From positions 1,574,501-1,638,500 of the forward strand of contig JAUPSS010000007.1 in assembly GCA_040285825.1 (NCBI GenBank): a stretch of 64,000 nt of DNA, in the 5' to 3' direction. The notes under the pieces were generated by a model that searched no databases, had not been told where the DNA came from, and was given only the letters and a program-made list of their open reading frames with translations. Positions 10,370 through 20,371 of the stretch are shown here, piece by piece. Every line of letters starts with the position of its first letter. Within the stretch, counting starts at the first letter, position 1. This stretch comes from Eukaryota sp. TZLM1-RC. Taxonomy: Eukaryota > Metamonada: BaSk clade. The translations under genes were made by a program, and so were the position numbers.

Positions 10370-10908
10370 AATTCTTTAGATTAATTTCATTTACAAAGCT
10401 CAAAGTTTTAAAACTTGGCTGTCGTCTGAAAGAATTCCAATTTCCTACTTCACTGGTGAGGTTATCACTCAATTTTCGTCCTTCAGGTATTAATAATTTA
10501 AGATATCTAATATTTTCAGAGAAATTAGAGGTACTATCCTATGGTTGGTACCTGTGTTTGTTAAATGCCCAACTTGATTTATCTCAATCAATTCTGAAAT
10601 TAAAAGCGCCATCCAATATTGTTGATGGTGATTTGCACTTTCCAAACTTAACAGAATTGATCAATAGTTGCGAAATCGTTATCAATGTCTGTGAAACTAC
10701 ACTTTATTTTGTTGAAATACATTGAATTGTACGAAGTCAATGACAGTATAATGTCAGATTCACCCCTTTCAATGACCAGGCTCAAAAATTGTGCTGTAAT
10801 CAATTCTGCTGTACGACTACATCATCAAAATTTGTTTCATCTATTGTGTTTTCCTCCATGGATTCAATTTTCGGACGATCAGCAATTCATTGATACATGT
10901 GGTGACTA
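10370..10908 (+). pseudogene. Possible decayed leucine-rich-repeat gene fragment
   Basis: From 10370 to 10725 the frame is open without an ATG and reads like irregular leucine-rich repeats: FTKLKVLKLG, FPTSLVRLSLNF, SEKLEVLSY and FPNLTELI at roughly 20-25 residue spacing, the L..L.L pattern of LRR/FNIP-type proteins. At about 10690 the pattern continues in another frame (KYIELYEVND, SMTRLKNC) up to 10908, implying a frameshift. Such proteins are large families in several protists and act as protein-binding scaffolds. No start codon, no neighbours of related function, and repeats too few for certainty. It could also be chance, as the base composition favours Leu/Phe codons. Confidence 0.35.
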
Positions 10909-11374
10909 ATTCCTTGAAAACAGACGTACTAACAAGCTTTTCTATTGACTGACATGGATAAAATCACTAACCAGAATCGTTGATAGCGGACATGTTGAGG
11001 GAAATTCTGTGTCGGGGTTTTTATTCTTTTTGTTAAGTTCTATCACTTCATGAAACAATACTAATTGTTGACTAATTGTTAACTATCAAAAGAAGACATG
11101 CTCGCCGTCCCATTTCCTTTAGGCTGTTTTTGGTAAATTTGCACAGATCAACAAGACATCTATGAACCATTGAGATCGAAACCTTTTTGTCCAGTTCTCT
11201 TTCAATTATTCATTCAATTTACCATACAAACAAAAAAGGTTTTTTCTTCAATAACATTATGATGAAATGAATGTCATTTCAATGATATAGGTGGGTTTGT
11301 CTTGGAATGTATGGGCTTTCAGTTGTTCTTTTCATTGTTTTTCTTTTCAAATTGGTCAGTAAACCATCTGCATT
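10909..11374 (+). other. No gene seen
   Basis: About 470 bp of AT-rich sequence between the LRR-like fragment and the start of the next retrotransposon copy. No ORF of note, no repeat shared with the rest of the window. Confidence 0.4.
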
Positions 11375-12373
11375 GAATGCATCTCTCCTCACATATGGTC
11401 CAAATGCTTTCCTGCTGATATTCAAGAAATTCCACCCAGGAGTTTGATTTCCTTGAAATTTGCATATGCTAAATTGCAGAAAAAGATATTAAAAGTTTTT
11501 GAAAACTTGGATTTCACTGTTCGTCTTAGCTTGGCTAAAGAAAAGAATCCCGTTTTTGCAAATTTTTTAATTGACCTCAAGGATAGTAGCTCAAGTTGTC
11601 TTATTTCCCAGATTCCAAATGTATATGGTCTATTATTAAATGATCATCAATAGACAACTGCCTTCAGGATGAGGTGTTTCCTGTGGCCATGTAGTGTGCC
11701 AAATGATTTGATTTGTCGTTGTGGTCAGCTCATTAATCTGAATCATTTATTTAATTGCAAATTTAATATTACATATCGCTCAGTTGTTCACGATGCTGTT
11801 AGAGACCAACTATACGCTATGTGCAAAAGCCATCACATTGAAGCTTTTGTTGAACCACTTGTGCGAAGGTTGTCATCTGAAAATGAAAATGAAAATACTT
11901 TTGGGAAACGCCGTGCTGATTTAATTACCCCTGCGTCTGATGGTGTTATTAAAGTTGTTGATGTTGTCACTGTTGATGTTTGTAAAGACTCAGCAATTGA
12001 CTTTGCTAAAAGAGATGAAACTCCACTTTGCTTTGCTGAAAAGAGCAAAATCAAAAAGTACAATGAACCCTTATCTCAGCTAGGACGTGTTGAGCATGTT
12101 AAGTATCAGTTGGTTCCATTTGCTGTTTCTCTTTTTGGTAACATTGGAATATCTGGCATTAAATTTCTTGAAGGTTTCAGAAGTTTAATAAAAGAAAGAG
12201 CAGGAAAAAAATTGAACTTCAATTTCTGGCACAATAGAATTGTTTTCAGTATTCTTAAAGCAATTCCAAAAATGTTGACCAAAGCACTGTTACAATTAGG
12301 AATAGAGTATGAAAATCGCGCGCTTAAAAGATTTGATGATGTTGATGCGTGTATTGAGGATATTGAGTTCTAG
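11375..12373 (+). pseudogene. RLE-2b retrotransposon 3' fragment (linker, CCHC knuckle, endonuclease)
   Basis: Homology to RLE-2 begins at about 11375 (ISPHIW, then KCFPADIQEIPPRS, matching KCFPSDIVELPSRS) and runs in one frame to TAG at 12371-12373. It is interrupted only by an in-frame TAG at 11651-11653 where RLE-2 has TGG (Trp). It shows CRCG...H...C, GKRRADLI, VVDVVTVDVC and KKY, so the endonuclease part is intact. It is clearly diverged from the 2021-4411 copy (a subfamily) while keeping the catalytic motifs. The entire RT domain is missing, the usual result of incomplete target-primed reverse transcription. Confidence 0.8.
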
Positions 12374-12751
12374 TTTTTTGTTTAATGTTTTGTTAGCGTT
12401 GAAAATAAATTTATCCTATAACAAAAAAAACCATCTGTAAATGTATTTTGATTGACCAAAAAACTGACTAATCTCAGCTTGGGATTTGTTCAAGTAGAAT
12501 TAATTATTATTAGAATTATGTGTAAAGCGCACTGACAAGAGTATAGAAGCTTGAAGCATGAAGTTGTGAAGCTTGTAAATGAGATTGTTCATCAGAACCG
12601 ATATCGTTGAGATGATCCTGAGTTGATATCATCATTTTCCATCCAAAAGTCCTAATTGTGAGGCATTCGTGTGGTTGAAAAGTTGTAGGGGAGGGGAACA
12701 ATTTGGTGGTTGGGGAATTTGAGAAAAGAAAAATGCACTCCATAACCCAGT
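12374..12751 (+). other. Tail of RLE-2b and unassigned spacer
   Basis: The RLE-2b 3' UTR has AATAAA followed by a short A run near 12425. The next 320 bp show no supported coding sequence or shared repeat. Confidence 0.4.
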
Positions 12752-12948
12752 TCTATTGCTATAGAATATGAACGAAATGCTGTCAGTAGGTTTGTAATAG
12801 TAACACTTGTTTGGAGGATATTCAATTATAGATGGAATGGTTTTCCAATAAAATCCAGTTCCTTAAAAAAAAGTTAAAAAAAGAAAAGTTTAAAAAGAAA
12901 AATAAATTAAAATAAATAAATGAATTAAATTTTATTAAATTTTTTAAT
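12752..12948 (+). pseudogene. RLE-2 extreme 3' fragment with A-rich tail
   Basis: The first 80 bp match the last codons of RLE-2 (IEYERNAVSR and the terminal GGAGGATATTCA segment before TAG). They are followed by about 110 bp of A-rich sequence like the RLE-2 3' UTR at 4412-4480. RLE-1 copy B begins immediately at the end of this A-rich stretch. Confidence 0.7.
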
Positions 12949-12957
12949 AGTGTCATC

Positions 12958-15090
12958 ATGGGACGTTTCAAGTTACCACAGGCGTTAATGGCATCTCGTT
13001 TAGTTGCTTTAAATAAACCTGGAGGTGGTGTCAGACCTATTGCTGTTGGTGAGTCCATAACGAGATTATTAGCAATTATTTCTTTTAAAAGAGTTAAGTC
13101 ATCCGCAATTAATTTTTTTCGTCCTTATCAGTTTGCTATCGGAATTCCTGATGGCACAACATGTGCTGCGTTGTGTACAGATTTACTTTTCAATCAAAAA
13201 GGCGAAAATTATTTATTGAACATTGATTTTAAAAATGCTTTCAACTCCGTTTTTCGCTCCAGTATTTTGCAGGAACTTGAACTACACTATCCTCCACTTT
13301 TGCCGTATTTTAAATTGATGTATGGATCACCCTCTAACTTAATTTTTCATTCTGAGAATATTGTTTCGTCAAGAGGGGTCAAACAAGGGGATCCATTGGG
13401 TCCATTTTTCTTTTGCTTAGCACTGCAATCAGTTTTGGTAAAATTTAAGTCGGATTTTCCTGACATTCATATATGTGCTTATGCAGATGATTTATCACTT
13501 ATCGGCTCTTTGTCTCTTTTACAACACGGTTTACAACATTTTGTTTTTCTGGCCAAACAAATAGGGTTAGACATTAAATTGCCCAAGTGTTTCATTATTG
13601 GTAATCAGCATGCGGAGGTGGCATTTAATGAAACTTTTATCAAATACGTTGATTACGAGGAAGATGCTATTCGGTTTCTTGGATCTTATTTTGGAAATAG
13701 TGAAAAAGTTAAATCGATTTTGTCAGGTATTTTGGAAAAAATCGAAGAGCAACTTTTGGCTATTCAAGATCTACAAATTGACAAACATTTAGCGTTTTCG
13801 GTCCTCAATGTGTGTTTTGGATCAAAAATTAATCATCTTCTTCGTTCTTTATCTCCCACAATTTCTCATGATTATGCACGTCAATTCAATACTTTGAGAA
13901 CAAATTTCTTAGGAAATTTAGTAGAAGTTTGTCCATCTAAAATTCCTTATCATGCATTTTTTAGTCCTAAATTTGGTGGAGTTGGTTTTTCAAAAGCAGA
14001 GTATTTATGCAAAAGTGCTTCTATTGGTGGTATGAAAAATTTTCTTTTTGAATGGAAACTTCGTTTTGATCATATTCCTTTGAATGAATCACATCCTTTA
14101 TTAATTTCTCTTGACAAAATGGTGCAAGAACTACCTGTTGATGTTTGGAATAGGAGTTTTCCTTCAAGTTTGCCTACCGTGCCTTCGAGATCTTTCACCA
14201 ATCTTCATCTTGCTGTTGTGAAATTACAGAAGTCTGTTCTTATTGGTTTTGAAGACCTGGATTTTTCTAAACGACTTAGTGTGACTAAGATTAATAATCC
14301 CGTCTTTGCTGCCTTTTTATCAGACATTCAGAACTGTACTAGTTTAATATCTCAGCAACCAAGGCCATTTGGTCTTCACTTAACAAATGAAGCTTGGAAA
14401 CAAAACATGCGGTTGAGATTAGGGATGTATCCAAGTGGTCTTTTGGACAATTCTTATTGTATTTGTAACAAAAAACCTACTGCCAATTTTCGTCATATTG
14501 TGAGCTGTAAGAAATTTCTCCAATATAGGTCAGTTCTTCATAATGCCGTTCGTGATGTGACATATGAGATGTTCAAGTGTTACAATTTTAGTTGCAAAGT
14601 AGAACCTTTGTTGAAGCATTATAGTGATGATAATCTTTTTAATTCACGTCGAGGTGATTTAATTGCTCCTTTTGTGGATTCCTCTCAAGTTGTTGTTGAT
14701 TTCACTACAGTTGATCCCTTTGCTTTGGTTTATCGCGATGATGTTTTACTTAGTACTAATGGTCATTTAAACAAGGCTGAAGATCGTAAGAGAGATAAAT
14801 ATACTGAGATATTAAATGATTTAAATAAGAACCTTTATTCGAAGTTTTCGTTTGTTCCTTTTGCCTTTTCGATTTTTGGCAACATTGGACAATCCGCCTT
14901 GAATTTCATCAATGATTTTGGTAATTTATGTCGTTCAAGTGGTAAGAATTTTGCAGAGAATTTATGGAAAAATCGTATCATTTTCGCTTTGTACAGAAGT
15001 GTTCCCAAATACTTGAGTTTAATGATGTCTAAACTTTATAAGGATTCATCAAGAGTTGGCGTGGAGAATTTAGTTTCTTATGTGTTTTAG
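12958..15090 (+). CDS. RLE-1 retrotransposon ORF, copy B (RT + CCHC + RLE endonuclease, 710 codons)
   Basis: An uninterrupted frame from an ATG at 12958 to TAG at 15088-15090. That ATG is probably fortuitous: homology to RLE-2 and RLE-5 shows that the protein once started upstream, and the first conserved block here is GGVRPIAVGES. GVKQGDPLGPFFF, the catalytic AYADD (Asp177/178), a thumb, the CIC...H...C knuckle, RRGDLI, VVVDF and a K..KY block are all intact. It differs from copy A at about 11 of 640 shared residues, with a similar number of silent changes. The upstream boundary is the A-rich tail of an RLE-2 fragment. The 3' UTRs of the two copies diverge after about 20 bp. This is a 5'-truncated insertion and is unlikely to be mobile alone, although its RT and nuclease domains look intact. 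Confidence 0.85.
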   Translation: MGRFKLPQALMASRLVALNKPGGGVRPIAVGESITRLLAIISFKRVKSSAINFFRPYQFAIGIPDGTTCAALCTDLLFNQKGENYLLNIDFKNAFNSVFRSSILQELELHYPPLLPYFKLMYGSPSNLIFHSENIVSSRGVKQGDPLGPFFFCLALQSVLVKFKSDFPDIHICAYADDLSLIGSLSLLQHGLQHFVFLAKQIGLDIKLPKCFIIGNQHAEVAFNETFIKYVDYEEDAIRFLGSYFGNSEKVKSILSGILEKIEEQLLAIQDLQIDKHLAFSVLNVCFGSKINHLLRSLSPTISHDYARQFNTLRTNFLGNLVEVCPSKIPYHAFFSPKFGGVGFSKAEYLCKSASIGGMKNFLFEWKLRFDHIPLNESHPLLISLDKMVQELPVDVWNRSFPSSLPTVPSRSFTNLHLAVVKLQKSVLIGFEDLDFSKRLSVTKINNPVFAAFLSDIQNCTSLISQQPRPFGLHLTNEAWKQNMRLRLGMYPSGLLDNSYCICNKKPTANFRHIVSCKKFLQYRSVLHNAVRDVTYEMFKCYNFSCKVEPLLKHYSDDNLFNSRRGDLIAPFVDSSQVVVDFTTVDPFALVYRDDVLLSTNGHLNKAEDRKRDKYTEILNDLNKNLYSKFSFVPFAFSIFGNIGQSALNFINDFGNLCRSSGKNFAENLWKNRIIFALYRSVPKYLSLMMSKLYKDSSRVGVENLVSYVF

Positions 15091-15318
15091 TTTGTTTTAT
15101 TTGATTATTAGTAGAAAATGATTTGATTTTAAATCAGTGGAATTATTTTTAATGAATTAAAGAAAAAGTTGAAAAGTTATTCATCATACATTTTGCCTTC
15201 ACAGAAGAAAATACAAAAAAATTCCTTATCAAAGTAAAATTTTCTGCAAAACTGTTTTCTACATCAAAAATATTCCAATTTCTCGACATTTTGATTTCTT
15301 TGTTTCAAATCATTTACT
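15091..15318 (+). other. RLE-1 3' tail and spacer up to the RLE-3 insertion
   Basis: AT-rich; no coding sequence seen. It ends at the first copy of the direct repeat flanking RLE-3. Confidence 0.4.
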
Positions 15319-15332
15319 AATGCCAAAAACGA
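15319..15332 (+). repeat. Target-site duplication, left copy
   Basis: AATGCCAAAAACGA here is repeated exactly at 16217-16230, on the other side of a 5'-truncated RLE-3 copy and its A-rich tail. The leading A's are ambiguous because the tail is A-rich, so the duplication is 12-14 bp. Confidence 0.8.
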
Positions 15333-16216
15333 TGTTAAACTTGGCTTGGCCAAGAAAAAGAATCCCGCTTTTGCAAATCTTTTACAAGATATGTGTGACA
15401 GTACTTCTTCTGCCTTAGTAACAACAATTCCACAAGTTTATGGTACTCTCTTAACTGATTCTGCTTGGACTCTGAATATTAGATTTCGTTCCTTTATCTG
15501 GCCTGATAATTTACCTCATAATTTAACTTGTAAATGTTCTCGAGAAATTACAACTACTCATTTGTCAAATTGTAAACATTTTATTACTTTTAGAAGCAAG
15601 GTTCATGATGCTGTAAGAGACCAGTTATATTGTATGTGTAAATCTCATAGAATTGAATCCTTCTTGGAACCTCTGTTGTCAAATCTGTTTGATGCTGAAA
15701 ATGATTTTCATAAGAATAATAGAGGTGATGTTATATTACCTGGATTAGATGGAAGTTTCATTTTATTGGATGTAATGTCTGTTGATCCTTGTAATGCCTC
15801 AAATGAAAGGCTTGTTAATTCTGAAATTCATAATCCTCTTTCAAATGCTGAAAATTTCAAACTCAAAAAATACAATGAACCTTTGTCCAAATTTGCCAGT
15901 CTACAGCATACAAAATACAATTTGTATCCATTTGTATTTTCCCTTTTTGGTTCACTTGCACCAACTGCTTTACGTTTTGTGGATAATTTTGAATTGATTG
16001 TAAAGAGAAGAACTGGGAGAAATTTCAACAGATTGTTTTGGCAAAATAGAATTGTGTTTTCTATTTTTAAGGGGATGTTGAAGATGGTTTCTGATGCTTT
16101 GCTGTCTCTTGGTTCTCACTATGTGAGAGTTGCATCTAGTGTTTTTGTTTTGGGAGAGATGGATTTTTTAGATGTTGATTTATAGGTTTTGAATAAAATT
16201 AAAATAAAATAAAAAA
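15333..16216 (+). mobile_element. RLE-3 retrotransposon insertion, 5'-truncated, with tail and target-site duplication
   Basis: About 884 bp: the coding 3' end of RLE-3, a short 3' UTR and an A-rich tail, bounded by exact 14-bp direct repeats. This is the standard footprint of target-primed reverse transcription that stopped early. It landed about 80 bp beyond the stop codon of the kelch gene, which is transcribed towards it. Confidence 0.82.
15334..16185 (+). pseudogene. RLE-3 ORF fragment: linker, CCHC knuckle, RLE endonuclease
   Basis: One open frame from the left target-site duplication to TAG 16183-16185 with no internal breaks. It begins at KLGLAKKKNPAFANLL, matching RLSLAKEKNPVFANFL of RLE-2. 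It then shows CKCS...H...C, NNRGDVILPG and ILLDVMSVDPC (nuclease acidic residues), LKKYNEPL and the FVFSLFGSL / FWQNRIVFSIFK C-terminal block. The RT domain is absent through 5' truncation. It has no in-frame stops, so it is a young insertion compared with the copy at 38400-39418. RLE-3 is a sister family to RLE-2. Confidence 0.82.
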
Positions 16217-16230
16217 AATGCCAAAAACGA
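16217..16230 (+). repeat. Target-site duplication, right copy
   Basis: Exact repeat of 15319-15332, directly after the A-rich tail of the RLE-3 insertion. Confidence 0.8.
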
Positions 16231-16309
16231 GAAAAAATCTTTATTAAAAAACATGAGTAAAGAAATTTGATGTCTGGGGTCTGACACAGCAGTAACAGAA
16301 GACAAAACA

Positions 16310-16315
16310 TTTATT
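16310..16315 (-). promoter_or_regulatory. Polyadenylation signal AATAAA overlapping the kelch stop codon
   Basis: On the minus strand the TAA stop (16313-16311) is contained in CAATAAATG, so the canonical hexamer starts two bases before the stop codon. This would imply a very short 3' UTR ending before the RLE-3 insertion. Other downstream hexamers are possible. Confidence 0.45.
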
Positions 16316-19300
16316 GAGGGCAAACATTTGTTTTCAACTCCATGGCTGCAGAATATAATGGATTTTCAGGAAGACGTCGTTCGATTATCGGATCACGAAA
16401 TACTTTTTTGAAAAACTTCTTATTTTTATGATATATTATTTCACATAAACTTAGGAAAAAGGAAACAGCACCAGAAAGTCCCGCCATTGCTCCTAGAATT
16501 GCTGAGATAAAAGTAACAAATGTCTCCTTTTCCCGCCTTTCAATAATAAGTCCCATTTGTGACTTTCCAAACTCAACAATGACCTCTATTCCAGTATTGA
16601 ACAAAAAATCATAATGATAAACTGAGCTACCAGAAGTAACTCCATCAGAACGAATATGATAACCATAAAAAGACTGATTATTTGGAATATCATAATAGAA
16701 GCTCTTTGTAAGTTCAACAGAAAAAACAGATGGATTTCTTCCGCGAAATACCTTTCCAATAGGTGCTTCCAATCTTCTAGAAAAAAAAGAACTTCCCCAT
16801 GGCAAAGAAGAAACTGAGGAAATATTCAAAACAAGAGAGGGTGCAAAGGAATCACTGCTCATTGTGGAAAAAAGCACCCTTGCATTATCAGTAACCAAAC
16901 AATGGTTCAAAAATAAACTAATATATTCTGGATATTCAAGAAATTGAATATTTGCACATTCCAACCCATCAATATTGGGCGAAATTTTGCTCAGAGTATT
17001 AGAAAAGCTGGAATCAACTGAAAGCGTAATGTTGCCAGAAAACAAAACCTCCTCAGAAAGAAGAAATGCAGGTTCCATCAACCTCAAAAAACTGATATTG
17101 TCCATTGAAAATTCCACGAAAAGCACGGCAACAAAAGCTGTTGAAAGAAACAAAAACCAATAAGTAAACAATGAACCCATTTGGGTCTTTCTTTTGACCA
17201 TGTAGTCATCATTTTCAGTGTAATGTTGACGCGAAAAAATGTCGATCTTGAGAATGAGTGATGACTTGCGACCAAGTAAAACCATCCAAATCAAGAAAAC
17301 AGTAATGAAAATAAACACAATTATAAAAATACGACGAGAAATAGAACTAACAGCAGCAGAATTAGATTCTGGAAGTTGCGGTTGTAAAGTTGTCAAGGAA
17401 AGTGTTTGAAACGTGTCTGTTTCAATAGGATTAATAGAGCCAACCGGACAAACCATACCAAGTGGACAAGGTAAACAAGTAGTTGAACCTTCAACTGGCT
17501 GAAATGTGTCGAAAGGGCATGGTATGCATGAATCTTCTCCTACAAGTGCAGCAGAGGTAGAATAAAAACCTGCCGGACATGGTTTGCAGCCAACGATTCC
17601 TTCAAAATAGGTACCAACAGAACCTGGCAAACAGGGTTGACACACAGATCTATTTGAAAGAGAATCAAATTCAAGTACATATCCAATAAAACAAGGTTGA
17701 TTACAAGAAGAGTTGAACAAAAAGTCACAATCAAATTGCTGAACGTAAAGCGACGACAATCCAAAATTTGGAATTTCCATTCCTTTTCTTGTCAATGTTC
17801 CACCAAACATAATCACCGAGTTTCCGTGCCCGGCAGTGGCAAATGCAAGGGTCGGTATAACAAAAGAATCTAATTGACCAATTAGTTGCAGAAACACAGG
17901 AGATTTGTCATAAAATTCAGGCAAAATGAAAAACGACATGTAGCCGACAAAATGATTCCAATTTTCCCCACCTAAAAGCAACAAGATGTTGTCAAAAATT
18001 AAATACTGAAAAGAATCAGCATCCCACATGTTGCCATCCAAAATCAAAGGTTGATCAATCCACGTGGCAGAGCAGTTAACAATCACTTCTTGAAGGTCAA
18101 CCTTCCATAAATGTGATTGATATGGCATCCAGGAGCCTAATCGTCCAAAGGAAAGCATCAAATACGGGAAATAAGCTGACCTGACTACAGATAACCCACA
18201 ACGCTCTAACGACGGGGGACGAGGCGATGGTTGCTCTATGGAAATCCATTCTCCAGATTGAAGATTAAGCACAAATAGACCTGAAGAAATCCCAGAAGAC
18301 GTGCGACCACCATAAACAAACACATAAGAGTGGTGACGAGTGCAACATGAATGGCTTCTAACTGGTGGTATTTCACCATACGTCTCAAATTTCGACCAGG
18401 ACGAGGTAATGGGATTAAAAACATCCACAGAAGAGGTCATTGTGTTAGATATCACTAGTGTTCCAAAAAGATAATAAATTCGTGTTCCAAAACCAACAAC
18501 ACACGCTCCAACGCGCCTTTCTGCTATGTATGAAGATTCAATAGCAATTGAACTCCAGGAATAATCTGATAAATTAAGGTTCCAAATGACAGACTCAAGA
18601 AGAGAGTCACCAGACATATAGCCTCCAATAACATAGCTTGATAAACCAACAGTGACTAATGAATGGTGAGAGAACGAGGAAGTAACGATCTGATGCTGGG
18701 AAGTGAGGGAAAATGAAAAATTTGAATTTGGAATTACCTTTAAAAGCATATTGGAAACAACTTCTTCATTGAAAAATCCACCAAAAACCAATAACTGACC
18801 ACAAACAACATTGGATGTCGCAGAATCTAAAGAAAAAATAGAAAAATTCAACGCATTAAAACCCTCTAATTTCAATGGATAACTCTTCCATTCCCAAGAA
18901 GAAATATTTGTAGAATTATTCAAAAAAACAACTTGTAGCTTGGAAAACGAGGCATGGCGAGAGTTCATCCATCCCCCTATTACAAAAAACAGAGACAAAC
19001 CAGGATGATAAGTAGAGGTGCTGAGTATAACTGATTGAGGAATTTCACCTCCAATCAAATCAGTCACGTTGCGAGAGTGAACAGTAACTTTACCATCAAT
19101 ACTGGAAAATTGAAGCAACCAAGTATCATTATCATCTTCATACATTGAATTTTCACTTGTAGCACCAGAAAACATAAGAATTGAACTAGGAAGAAAGTCA
19201 ACAACGGCTGTATTTGGAAACTGACGACCCGAAAAAGTACAATTGTCTATAACTTGCCAAGTAAGAGTGGAAAGATTGAGAATGCAAACCTCAGAAAGAA

Positions 19301-19775
19301 GTTCAACATCAGATGAGGAACCACCAATGATGACACCAAACTGTTCGCCATTGATTGTGAGCTGCTCACAACTCATCATTTGCCTGGGAGAAGGCGCGTT
19401 TATGTCATAGGGAAGCATGGTCCAAGTATAGTCACGTAATGAGTATTTGAAAATGACGTTGGTATCATCAGCACCGAAATAAAAGATGGATGATTGGTGA
19501 TGGAATAGACAACCCCAGAGGAACAGTGGAGCTGTGCCCAAACTAGGTAGCTGCATCCAGCTTGAATCTGTGCCATTAAAGACCCAGATGTCTTTAAGAA
19601 TCGTATCATTTTCATCCATGCCCCCAAAGTAGAAGATGGACTCTCCGATGGTTAAAGAGTGACAATATTGTCTAGATGGAGGCGGGGTGCCAATTTCTGG
19701 GATTGAGTTCCATGGATGTACATGTAAAATAATCATACAAATGATCAAAAGGCAGGAGAAGTAAAATACTGTCAT
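16311..19775 (-). CDS. Kelch-repeat membrane protein with Cys-rich ephrin-receptor-like module (1154 aa)
   Basis: Starts at an ATG followed by a hydrophobic signal peptide (residues 1 to about 21). Residues about 30-690 contain at least nine kelch-type blades, recognisable from diglycine strands such as FYFGGMDE, GVIIGGSSS, FFVIGGW, LLVFGGFF, SYVIGGYM, VFVYGGRT, LLLLGGEN and VIMFGGTL with the later Trp. This is enough for one large or two beta-propellers. A Cys-rich segment (about 695-781) has repeated C..CP.G/CxPCP motifs like GCC2/GCC3 ephrin-receptor-like modules. Three hydrophobic segments follow (about 810-831, 866-888, 1085-1112), separated by a short basic loop and a roughly 190-residue domain, then a tail of about 40 residues. 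It is probably a plasma-membrane protein with a ligand- or matrix-binding ectodomain. There is no kinase or other effector domain. No intron is visible over 3.4 kb. Exact function unknown. Confidence 0.9.
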   Translation of the reverse strand: MTVFYFSCLLIICMIILHVHPWNSIPEIGTPPPSRQYCHSLTIGESIFYFGGMDENDTILKDIWVFNGTDSSWMQLPSLGTAPLFLWGCLFHHQSSIFYFGADDTNVIFKYSLRDYTWTMLPYDINAPSPRQMMSCEQLTINGEQFGVIIGGSSSDVELLSEVCILNLSTLTWQVIDNCTFSGRQFPNTAVVDFLPSSILMFSGATSENSMYEDDNDTWLLQFSSIDGKVTVHSRNVTDLIGGEIPQSVILSTSTYHPGLSLFFVIGGWMNSRHASFSKLQVVFLNNSTNISSWEWKSYPLKLEGFNALNFSIFSLDSATSNVVCGQLLVFGGFFNEEVVSNMLLKVIPNSNFSFSLTSQHQIVTSSFSHHSLVTVGLSSYVIGGYMSGDSLLESVIWNLNLSDYSWSSIAIESSYIAERRVGACVVGFGTRIYYLFGTLVISNTMTSSVDVFNPITSSWSKFETYGEIPPVRSHSCCTRHHSYVFVYGGRTSSGISSGLFVLNLQSGEWISIEQPSPRPPSLERCGLSVVRSAYFPYLMLSFGRLGSWMPYQSHLWKVDLQEVIVNCSATWIDQPLILDGNMWDADSFQYLIFDNILLLLGGENWNHFVGYMSFFILPEFYDKSPVFLQLIGQLDSFVIPTLAFATAGHGNSVIMFGGTLTRKGMEIPNFGLSSLYVQQFDCDFLFNSSCNQPCFIGYVLEFDSLSNRSVCQPCLPGSVGTYFEGIVGCKPCPAGFYSTSAALVGEDSCIPCPFDTFQPVEGSTTCLPCPLGMVCPVGSINPIETDTFQTLSLTTLQPQLPESNSAAVSSISRRIFIIVFIFITVFLIWMVLLGRKSSLILKIDIFSRQHYTENDDYMVKRKTQMGSLFTYWFLFLSTAFVAVLFVEFSMDNISFLRLMEPAFLLSEEVLFSGNITLSVDSSFSNTLSKISPNIDGLECANIQFLEYPEYISLFLNHCLVTDNARVLFSTMSSDSFAPSLVLNISSVSSLPWGSSFFSRRLEAPIGKVFRGRNPSVFSVELTKSFYYDIPNNQSFYGYHIRSDGVTSGSSVYHYDFLFNTGIEVIVEFGKSQMGLIIERREKETFVTFISAILGAMAGLSGAVSFFLSLCEIIYHKNKKFFKKVFRDPIIERRLPENPLYSAAMELKTNVCPQ

Positions 19776-19935
19776 TTGGATACAAAGAAAACAGAAAGGT
19801 CAGTTGATTCAGCCATAGGATGGAGATAATGCTTAATGGTTTGGAATGGTGGGAAGTTGAATGAATGAAACTGTGAACCAAAATTAAATTGTAAACATTT
19901 TTAAACATTCATTGAGTTGTTGTTCATGATTATTG

Positions 19936-20358
19936 TATCATTTTTGATACGATTTACTGAGGCTCATATGAAGTTCCTAGTTTCGTATATTGACCAATGG
20001 TTGTTTATTACAATCGTTGGTCAAATCTTTAAAGTCCATTTTGGGACAATTAATATAACAATTGTGGTGTTAAAGTCCGTGCTATGCTCATTTGAGTAGT
20101 CATTGGTTTGATTGGTTGAATGGTCATTGGTATGATTAGGTGAATTGCATGTAGTCCTTATGTACTAGATGTGATCAACTTGTGATCAAACTTTGTGTGT
20201 GAGTAATGTTGGCTATGTGTTACTTGATCAGTACAAACTCATGATTACATTTTCAATTGATTTTGTATATATTTGAATTAATTGAGTTTATTAATTTTTA
20301 AACATTTAATTGTGAAAAAGTAAATAAACCAAAAAGTATACAATTGAATGTTGCAAAC
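19936..20358 (+). repeat. Satellite A monomer, truncated at its palindrome, leading into the composite repeats
   Basis: Begins at the GTATC...GATAC palindrome and runs through the rest of the satellite A unit to TTGCAAAC, then switches to the core sequence of the composite unit. From 20034 on it also forms the left part of composite copy 1. It lies about 160 bp upstream of the kelch start codon (divergent side), so the kelch promoter must be within or next to it. Confidence 0.85.
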
Positions 20359-20371
20359 TTGATCCCTTGAC

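Noticed and set aside
62-16230. Group II intron or bacterial retron reverse transcriptase
   Set aside because: The RT is followed by a CCHC knuckle and RLE endonuclease, and copies show 5' truncation, A-rich tails and a target-site duplication, as in non-LTR retrotransposons.
17084-17764. Several 60-75 codon frames overlapping the kelch gene
   Set aside because: They lie in other frames of a 1154-codon gene with clear domains.
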